DNA from: Conus ventricosus
Lineage: Eukaryota; Mollusca; Gastropoda; Neogastropoda; Conidae
Reading direction: 5' to 3'
Assembly (NCBI GenBank): GCA_018398815.1
Contig: JAFLJL010014084.1
Location: 1-64,000, forward strand
DNA: 64,000 nt
Shown here one piece after another: positions 55,955 to 64,000 of this stretch. The first letter of the stretch is position 1, and the number at the start of each line of letters is the position of its first letter. Under the pieces are notes generated by a model that was not told the origin of the DNA, searched no databases, and saw only the letters and a list, made by a program, of their open reading frames with translations. The position numbers and the translations under genes are program-made.

Positions 55955-57645
55955 GTTGAAGGAGACAGGTGCCTGTCATTCTGGTCCTCTGTGGTTAGAT
56001 GTGATGGTGATTGGAGACAAGGTGCTGGTCCTTCTGTCTCTCGTGTTAGAGTGAAGGTGATGAAGGAGACAGGGTGCTGGTCCTTCTGTCTCTGTGGTCC
56101 GGAGTGAAGGTGAGGAGACAGGTGTGGTCCTTTCTGTTCTGTGGTCGGAGTGAAGGTGATGGAGACAGGTGCTGGTCCTTCTGTCTCTGTGGTCGCAGTG
56201 AAGGTGAAGGAGACAGGTGTTGGTCCTTCGGTCCTCTGTGGGCGGAATGTGAAGGAGTGCAAGGAGACAGGTGCTGGTCCTTCGTCCTCTGTGGTCGCCA
56301 GTGAAGGTTGAAGGAGACTGGTGTTGGTCCTCTGTCCTCTGTGGTCGGAGTGAAGGTGTCCGAGGACAGTGCTGGTCCTTCTGTCTTCTGGGTCGGAGTG
56401 AAGGAGGACAGGTTTGCTGGTCCGTCATGTGCGCCTGTGGTCGGAGTGAGGAGACAGGTGCTGGTTCCTTCTGTTCTCTCTATGTGGTCGGAGTGAAGGT
56501 GAAGGAGACACGGTGCTGGTCTTCTGTCCTCTGTGGCGGAGTGAAGGTGAGGCGGACAGGTGTTGGTCTCCTTTCTGTCCTCTGTTGGTCAGAGTGAAGG
56601 TTGAAGGAGACTGGTGCTGGTCCTTCTGTCCTCTGTGGTCGGAGTGAAGGTGAAGGAGACAGGTTGCTGGACCCTTCTGTCCTTGTGTGTGGAGGGTGAA
56701 GGTGAAGGAGACAGTGCTGGTCCTTCTGTCCTCTGTGGTCGGAGTGAAAGTGTACAGGTGCTGACCTTCTGTCTTGTGGTCGGAGTGTAAGGTTGAAGGA
56801 GAAAGGTGTGGCCTTCAGTCCTCAGTTGTCGGAGTGAGTGTGAAGGTTTGAAGGAGACAGGGCGGGTCCTTCTGTCCTCTGTGTGTGGAGTGGGAAAAGT
56901 GACAGAGTGGCTGGACCTTCTGTCCTCTGGTGGTCGGACGTCGGAAGGTTGAAGGGACAGGTGCTGATCCTTCTGTCTCTTGGTCGGAGTGAAGGTGAAG
57001 GGAGACAGGTGCTGGTCTCTGTCCTCTGTGGTCGGAGTGGAAAGTGACTGGTGACTGGAACTTCTGTCCTCTAGGTGGTCGTGAGTGAAGGTTGAAGGAT
57101 ACAGGTGCTGGTCTTCTGTCCTTGTCAAGGGTCGGAGTGAAGGTGAGGAGTCAGGTGCTGGGACATTCTCGTATCTGTGGTCCGGAGCTGAAGGTGAAGG
57201 AGACAGGTGCTGGAACTTCTGTCCTCTGTGGTCGGGAGTGAGAAGGTTGAAGGAGTCAGGTGTGGTCACTTCTGTTCTCTGTGGTCGGAGTGAAAGTGAC
57301 AGGTGCTGCGACCTTCTGTCCTCTGTGGTCGGAGTGAAGTGTGACAGGAGACAGGTGCTGAGACCTGGCTGTCCTTGTCAGTCGAAGAGCTGAAGGTTGC
57401 AGGAAGACGGGTGATGGACCTTCATGTCCTCTGTGGTCGGAGGGAAGGTGATGGAGACAGGTGACTGGACCTTCTGTCCTCTGTGGTGGAGTGAAGGTGA
57501 TGGAACAGAGTGCTGGACCTTCTGGTCCTCTGTGGTCGGAGTGAAGGAGATGATGGAGACAGGTGCTGGCCCCTTCCCTGGGGCTGGCTGGGCCTTCTGT
57601 CCTCTGGTGGTCGGAGTGAGTTGACGGCCACCCGACTGCCCCTCA
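55955..57645. repeat. ~49-bp minisatellite, about 33 units, indel-rich
   Basis: The unit is GTCCTCTGTGGTCGGAGTGA, AGGTGAAGGAGACAGGTGC and TGGTCCTTCT. Almost every unit has one-base losses or gains. Open frames on both strands are fragments that jump frame from unit to unit. Confidence 0.93.
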
Positions 57646-58300
57646 GGGCTGGTGTAGTGGGTCACTGACGGTTTTTCTCCTCCGCTTATTCTTCTTCCCT
57701 TCTTTTTCTTTTTCTTCTTCTTCCTTCTCTTCTTTTTCTTCATCCTTTCCTTCCTCCTCTCCTTCTTCATCTCACATGTGTATTGATTTTGCACTAATAT
57801 TTTCGAGCCTTATCATTGCCCTCCTCAGAGGCGAGCGAAAGAAGAAAAAGAAAGAAAGAAACAAAAAAAGAAAAGATATATATATATATATATACTCTAT
57901 ATATATATATATATATATTTATATAATATTATGTATATACATATATAAATGATATAATGTAATTATAATTATATATTTGTATCCATCCATCCTTAGAATA
58001 TATGATGATTTTTCCCACGCATGCCTTCTGCCTTGTCTGGGGTTTTTTTTCTCTTCGCTCTCTTTTCTCCCACTTCAAATTCCAGAGAAAGAAAGAAGAT
58101 AAGGGTGGGGGTTGGGGGGGGGGGCAGACTGAGTGGGGGGTGGGAGGAGCGTGTGGACGGGCGGCGAGGATGAACCCAGGATGTTGTGACTATCTGGCGG
58201 AGGGCGTGGTTTGGCCAGGGAGCAGCAGCGGCATGTGCCAGTGGTTGAGGGAGCCCAACAGATGGTGTTTCTAGACACAGGGCTGGCAGTGCAGGGCTCA
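57646..58300. other. Pyrimidine patch, (TA)n and unique sequence
   Basis: TTC-rich DNA at 57675-57770 and a short piece ending CCTCCTCAGAGGCGAGCG with a GAAA-rich tail at 57835-57875, which could be a retroposon 3' end. TA repeats follow at 57876-57975, then unique sequence. Confidence 0.5.
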
Positions 58301-58304
58301 CTCT

Positions 58305-59114
<810 letters not shown>

Positions 59115-59245
59115 GTAGTTGCGTTGTGTTTGTTTCTCCTCTCTCGCCTCTCTCTCTCTCTACTCTCTCTCTCTCTCTTCTCTCCTCTCTCTCTCTCTCT
59201 TCTCTCTCTCTCCTCCCCCCCCCCCCCCCCCCTTAATTTTTTTTT
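59115..59245. repeat. (CT)n, poly-C, poly-T
   Basis: CT at 59136-59213, poly-C at about 59215-59232 and T run at about 59238-59247. Confidence 0.9.
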
Positions 59246-59760
59246 TTGTTGTGTCTAATATCGCGTCGTCGGATGTCATTGGACCAGATTCAATTGTTGG
59301 AAAATCCCAGTTTGGAATATCCGTGGAGTGTTCCAGTGCGCAGAGGATGCACCTTTCGTAAATCAATCCCTGTCTTCAGGCCGTTTCTCCCTTACCGGCT
59401 CCTCTTCAGTCCTGCCCCCATCCTTTCTCGACCCCCCCCCCCCCCCCACCCCTCCTCTCTTCTTCGTACTACAGACAGGCGACCGACGGACGGGACAGAC
59501 AGAGGTGATGGAGGAGTGCAACCGTAGGAGCGGTGGCTGTTGTCTTGGTTGAAGCTAAATAGGACACAGAGAACTGTTTGGTCTGTCTGGCCGGCGACTC
59601 TGGGGGAAAGGGTGTTGTTGTTTGTTACCTAGCCTTCGCTGCTGGGAAAGGATGTTGGAAAGGGAGGGCGGGGGGGGGGTGGGGGATATTTGTGCGCTAT
59701 CCTCAGACAGACTGTCTTATCGCCTCCTCCACACCACTGACCATTGCCCTCCTCACCACC
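59246..59760. other. Unique sequence upstream of a candidate first exon
   Basis: Unique DNA with a poly-C at about 59431-59447 and a G-rich patch at 59670-59685. If the ATG at 59761 is real, 59690-59760 could be 5' UTR; no TATA-like element is apparent. Confidence 0.4.
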
Positions 59761-59817
59761 ATGTCCGGCTGGGTGTGGACCAGCTTCCCTTGTTGTCGCC
59801 CTCTTTCCTGCACGGCG
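59761..59817 (+). CDS. Candidate first coding exon, cysteine-rich N-terminus
   Basis: An ATG in CACCATG context opens 19 codons, MSGWVWTSFPCC then RPLSCTA, and ends at GCG/GTGAGT (donor GT at 59818), a strong 5' splice site. The paired cysteines near the N-terminus could be a palmitoylation site. No family was recognised. The frame stays open for a further 16 codons past the donor, so splicing is inferred. Confidence 0.28.
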
Positions 59818-60540
59818 GTGAGTGCGTCCGTTGGAGGGGTGGGCCGCGTCGGAAAGGAGCTGTGGAGAGCTGACCGTCAGTGGACAGGTTCCGTGGCTGT
59901 CCTCATCTTAGTGTGTGTGGGCTGATGTAGACTGCTGTTGCTACGAGAGAGAGAGAGGAGAGAGAGAGTGAGAGAGAGATCCTGATCTTGTGGAGTCACG
60001 AGAGTGTTCTCTGTGCTCGTAAGAAATGAGGTTAGGGCCTTGACCGGTCCTTTATGGTTGAGGCCCCTCATACAGGAGTGGAGGAGGGAGAGTTCGCCAC
60101 ACTTGGGAGTGGCGAGTGTGTTCCGGAGGGGGACGTCCTGTAGCTGTCAGCTCTGATTGACCCGGTTATCACGGTCCAGGCCTTGGGAGGTGGAAAATCT
60201 GCTCGCGGTTGAAAGTGGTGACTCCTAGAGTGAGGAGTCTTCACCGTGTCAACAACCAGTATTCTGGTGTTTGTTAGGACATGTGCTGCGAAGGAGGAGA
60301 GAGAGTGAGGGGGGGGAGGGGGGGGGGGATTTCTGTAGTTACGGACGATCGTGTTGGGTTTGGTAAAGGTTAATAATGTTAAGGGTGTTGCTGATGATGA
60401 CACAGGTTTGGACTGTGTGCTGGGAGCGACTGCCCCTATGAGACACACGTACTAGTCTGTCGCTGAATGCCATCGCCATAAGAAAAGGCTCTTTGTGCAG
60501 TTTGCCTCGGTGTGTGTTTGTGGTTATTCTCACTACCCTT
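59818..60540. other. Unique sequence
   Basis: Low-repeat DNA with a GA patch at 59945-59980 and G runs at 60310-60328. No gene was recognised. Confidence 0.45.
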
Positions 60541-61450
60541 GCCTAAAGGGAAAAACAAAAGGTTGAAGGTAATGTTTGTTGGTTGCCCTTTCGTTAAGAA
60601 ATGGAAGTTTGAGGGGGTTATGTTTGTCAGGTGTTCCTGGGTTACAAATGAACATTTGAAGGGTTAATATTCGCCCGTGTTTCGGGGTTAAGAAAAAGGG
60701 GGGGGGGGGGCGGATGGAGGGTCATGCCAACGTTTTTGGTTAAAAACAGTGAACGCTTGGAGGGTTATGTCTGCCCAGGGTTCCTGGGTTAAGAAACGAT
60801 TGGGGGAGTTATAAGGGGAGGGGGATGTTTGCCAATGGTGTTTGAGAGATAAAATGGGGGGGGTTTTTTTTGTGGGATTTGGAAATTTTGTTTGTCCGGT
60901 GTTCTGGGTCAGGAATGGGAGAGGAGCTATGTTTGTCCATTGTTCTGGGAGTAGGGAGCTTTGTTTGTCCCAGTTGTTCTGGGAGAGGGAGCTATGTTTG
61001 TCCCGTTGTTTGGGAAAGGGAGCTATGTTTGTCCAGTGTTCTGGGTTCGAGGAAGTGGGAAGAGAAAGGAGCTACGGAGCTATGTTTGTCCCGTGTTCTG
61101 GGAAAGGGAGCTTGGTTTGTCCAGTGTTATGGGAGAGGGAGCTATGATTTGTCCAGTGTTCTGGGAGAGGGAGTATGTTTGGCCAGTGTTCTGGGAAAGG
61201 GACGCTATGTTTGGGGGTCCAGTGTTCTGGGTCGAGGAATGGGTAGAGAGGGAGCTGTGCTTTGTCCTGTGTTCTGGGAAAAGGGAGCCTTTGTTTGGTC
61301 CAGTGTTCTGGGAGAGGGAAAGCTATGTTAGTCCAGTGTTCTGGGAGAGGGAGCTATGTTTGTCCAGTGTTCTGGGGTTCGAGGATGGGAGAGCGGAGAC
61401 TATGTTTGCCCAGTGTTCCATATTCGGTTAAGAAACAGGATTTCGGGTTG
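60541..61450. repeat. 31-bp minisatellite growing out of an older ~60-bp repeat
   Basis: From about 60900 to 61400 the unit is GTTCTGGGAGAGGGAGCTAT plus GTTTGTCCAGT. Upstream, 60541-60890 holds four or five longer, more diverged units of about 60-70 bases that share TTATGTTTG and GTGTTCCTGGGTTAAGAAA. The last unit (61380-61440) is of the older form. Confidence 0.88.
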
Positions 61451-61810
61451 TGTCTGTCTACGGTTTTTCCAGTGTTTTCGATTGTGTTTTGAAGAATTGT
61501 GTGTTGTTCCTGGGTTAAAAAAAAAAAAAAAAAGGGGGGGGGGGGGAGTGTTATCTGTACAGTGTGTTCAGGAGAGAGGAAAGGGGGGAAATGGTTTTTT
61601 TTTTCAGCTGCATGCGAGAAAAAAATGAAGATAAAAAATGATTTTTGTTCCCAGAATGTTCGTCCTGCAGTTAGGAATACGACTAGGACAGATCATGCTC
61701 ATCCCAATGTAATTAACGGATAACGCAGACGTGACCCCTACAGACCCCAACCCTCCAAAGGGAGTGAGGTTGGTGGAGGAGAACTGAGGTGACTTTTTTT
61801 TGTGACTTAA
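61451..61810. other. Unique spacer with poly-A/poly-G
   Basis: Poly-A at 61518-61534 is joined directly to poly-G at 61535-61546. Otherwise unique. No gene was seen. Confidence 0.5.
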
Positions 61811-61825
61811 ACTGCCCCCCCTCTC

Positions 61826-61858
<33 letters not shown>

Positions 61859-62401
61859 TCTCTCTCTCTCCTCTCTTGGGTCGGCTGGGGCTTAGCAACA
61901 TTTCTTCTCTCTCTCTCTCTCGCTTCTCTCTCTATCTTCTCTCTTTCTCTCTCTCTCTCTCTCTATCTCTTCTCTGCCCAAGCGCAGTTTAGCATACAAC
62001 ACCTTTAAAATAATCCAGTTAGGATTTTCAGAGATGTGTGGAGTGGTATGTGTGATTCTTTTATTTCTACTCTAAGAAACTGCTTTGACCATTTAGAAGA
62101 CTTCAATCGTCGGATGGTATTTATACAAAAATCACGGCCCGAACTGATGGAACGTCTTATAGAAAAATGAGGCGGCGAACATGTCCAAAGTGGGCAGTGT
62201 AGATGAAATACACACCACACACACGCTCTCACTCTCTCTCTCTCTCTCTCTTCCTCTCTCTCTTTCCTCTCTCTCTCTCTCTCTATCTCCTCTCTTCTCT
62301 CTTCTCTGTATCACTCTCTTTCTCTCTCTCTCTCTCTCCTCTGCTCTCTCTCTCTCCTCTCTGCTTGTCCTCTCACTCCCTTTCTCTTATCTCTCTCTCT
62401 C

Positions 62402-62454
<53 letters not shown>

Positions 62455-62500
62455 ATCTCTCTCCGTATCTATCTCTCCCTCCTTCCCCCCCCCCCCCCGC

Positions 62501-62560
<60 letters not shown>

Positions 62561-62605
62561 CTCTCTCTCTCTCTCTTTCTCTTTTTCTCTCTCTTCTCTC
62601 CCCTG
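61811..62605. repeat. (CT)n-rich DNA in two blocks
   Basis: CT at 61817-61975 and 62225-62605, with a unique, AT-leaning island at 61980-62220. Confidence 0.88.
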
Positions 62606-63363
62606 TCCTGAGGGGTTTAGATGTCTCGGGGGCCCGCTGTAGCCGGGGGGATGTGTGGATGGAGCCACGGCGGGCCAACACCATCACTGGAGAGGGACCG
62701 TCCCAACACAGGTGTCAGATGAGAAGGGGTGGGGGGGGGGGAGGGGGGGGCTGCATTCAGGCGAGATGGGTGGGAGATTGGGTGGCAGGGGAGGAGGGGG
62801 GAGGGGGGGGAGAGTTGGGTCTTGGCCCACAGGTGAAGCCAGAGAAATGGTTGTGCTTGAAGCGGGTACCGAGGGGGGAAATGGAAGTGGGGGAGGGGAG
62901 GTAGAGGAGTGGATGCGAACCCAGTAGAATAGGGGGAGAGGAGAAAGAGTGCTGAGGTCAGGCGATGTGGGCTGCAACGCGCCCAAGAAAGAAATGAGGG
63001 GGGTGGGGAGGGTGGGGGGGGGGGGGGCATAATCGCATGCCGCTTCCTCTCTCCTCTCTCACGATCGCAGAGTTTGCACGCGGGGCTGTTGGCCAGGCGC
63101 CAGCAATGGTAGGCAGGACAGAACAGAACTAGGTTCGTCAGTGTCAGCGGCAGGCGGGTCACGGGGTTACGTCACTCCGCATCAGCCTCCCTTCCCCATC
63201 TCTCATCCTCCTCCTCCTCCTCTCAACTGTTCCCTCCCTCTCGCCACCCCAGCCCGCTCTCCTCTCCCTTCTTCAGGCCGCCTGAGGTGTCCCCACCCCC
63301 CCCCATCTCCTCTTCAACCTCCCTCCCTCCCCCGTTCCTCTCAGTGGGAGGTTTGTCGGGGGG
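62606..63363. other. Unique and G/C-rich sequence
   Basis: G-rich patches at 62728-62748, 62790-62812 and 62998-63027. C-rich sequence lies at 63180-63345. Open frames are Gly/Pro-rich and unconvincing. Confidence 0.45.
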
Positions 63364-63558
63364 CTAGAGAGAGAGCGTATTGATCTGTCGCCGCTGCCGT
63401 ATTTGTCCTTCGTCTGCCATCACTCGATTCATCGATCTGGGTGGCGCGGGAGTGCGGGTAGAAATACCCGACCCGCTCAGAGCTTTTGTCTGGGCCAGAC
63501 ATGACCCCGGGGGGGGGGGGGGGGGGTTTGGCTGGCTGCTGCTGCTGCCTGCTCCCAT
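63364..63558 (-). CDS. Candidate small ORF or first exon, MGAGSSSS N-terminus
   Basis: On the minus strand an ATG at 63558 in CCCCATGG context starts MGAGSSSSQPN, a good N-myristoylation consensus (Gly2, Ser6). A proline run from a 16-18-base homopolymer follows, then a non-repetitive stretch that includes SGSGISTRTPAPPRSMNR and DEGQIRQRRQ, and a stop at residue 65. The poly-C length is uncertain, so the frame linking the two parts is uncertain. The opposite strand is also open and non-repetitive (ITRFIDLGGAGVRVEIPD), so strand choice is not secure. Confidence 0.2.
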   Translation of the reverse strand: MGAGSSSSQPNPPPPPPGSCLAQTKALSGSGISTRTPAPPRSMNRVMADEGQIRQRRQINTLSL

Positions 63559-63659
63559 GGGGAGGGGGGTGGTTGGTGATGATGGCGTCGTGCCAGGCGA
63601 CGTCTCACCCGACCGTCACCCCGGGAGAGGAGGCAGGGGGTGGGGAAAGCGCGCTGACA

Positions 63660-63945
63660 GAATGATAGAGTATGGGCTGTTGCACATCCCGTTGTATAGA
63701 GAATGGGCTGTCTGCACATCCCGTATGTACGGATATGCAACATCCCGTATGTATGAGAAGGGCTGTCTGACATCCCGTTATGTTTATAGAGATGGGCTGT
63801 CTGCCACCTCCCGACATGTATAGTAATAGAGAATGGGCTGTCTGCACATCAGTCATGTATAGAGAATCTGCCACTCCGTCATGTACAGAGAATCTGCACA
63901 TCCCGTCATGTATAGAAAATCGGCTGTTGCAAATCCGTCATGTAT
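63660..63945. repeat. ~34-bp minisatellite, about 8 units
   Basis: The unit is TGTATAGAGAATGGGCTGTC, then TGCACATCCCGTCA. Units vary in length through loss of GGGCTGTC or gains of a few bases. Confidence 0.9.
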
Positions 63946-63988
63946 CAGTTTTTGAACACGTTACTATGCCAGTAACTTTGGTATTGTA

Positions 63989-63994
63989 AATAAA
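63989..63994 (+). promoter_or_regulatory. AATAAA, possible polyadenylation signal
   Basis: AATAAA in an AT-leaning context six bases before the window edge, directly after the 34-bp array. The downstream GT-rich element, if any, is outside the window, so this is only a candidate. Confidence 0.2.
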
Positions 63995-64000
63995 GTTACA

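Noticed and set aside
55156..56107. Long His/Thr/Ser frames
   Set aside because: Direct translations of CA and CT microsatellites.

Overview
This 64 kb window is eukaryotic nuclear DNA. It has no operons, no dense ORFs and no ribosome-binding-site pattern. It is dominated by microsatellites, minisatellites and homopolymer tracts, with a few degenerate retroposons. The best guess for the source is a marine gastropod mollusc, probably a caenogastropod. That rests on two retroposon types that look like families I recognise from molluscan genomes: a tRNA-headed SINE near 15.1-15.5 kb and 47.0-47.6 kb, and a second family carrying a 'GGCCCTTTGCGGTCGGCTGG'-type core at 3.1-3.5 kb and 20.6-20.9 kb. 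I have no search to confirm this. Most long open frames are artefacts of repeats without stop codons, such as proline runs from poly-C, Ser/Leu runs from (CT)n and Thr/His runs from (CA)n.

Layout. 0-4.3 kb: two clean minisatellites (55 and 58 bp units), two tandem copies of a dispersed element, and long poly-C/poly-G. 4.3-6.6 kb: a large, indel-ridden ~47 bp array. 6.6-12.3 kb: mixed unique sequence and (CT)n. 12.3-13.7 kb: a noisy ~63 bp array. 14.3-14.8 kb: a 44 bp array with a 48-base poly-G inside one unit, followed by a retroposon-like fragment, a coding-like minus-strand segment, a SINE and an LTR-like block. 16-20 kb: microsatellites. 20-23.7 kb: 102 bp and 90 bp arrays, then unique DNA with a candidate micro-exon and a candidate recursive splice site. 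24-25.5 kb: compound microsatellites ending in a perfect 21 bp-arm hairpin. 26.6-35.4 kb: eight or so minisatellites almost back to back. 35-41 kb: microsatellites and a ~37 bp array of about 50 units. 41-48 kb: a coding-like minus segment, an AT-rich stretch, a ~166 bp array carrying CRE/E-box palindromes, noisy 21 and 23 bp arrays, and a second SINE next to a candidate exon. 48-64 kb: CT-rich DNA, candidate first exons at 52.9 and 59.8 kb, a noisy 49 bp array, a 31 bp array, a 34 bp array and a terminal AATAAA.

Genes. No protein family could be recognised with confidence. Seven short segments have coding character and/or good start or splice context and are reported as low-confidence candidate exons on both strands. 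The simplest reading is intergenic or long-intron DNA of a repeat-rich animal genome. Whatever genes cross it have exons too short and too widely spaced to assemble by eye.

A technical point affects everything else. Some tandem arrays are nearly letter-perfect while others, and even one half of a single array, are full of single-base insertions and deletions. That looks like uncorrected long-read consensus rather than biology, so unit counts and reading frames in the noisy arrays should not be trusted.
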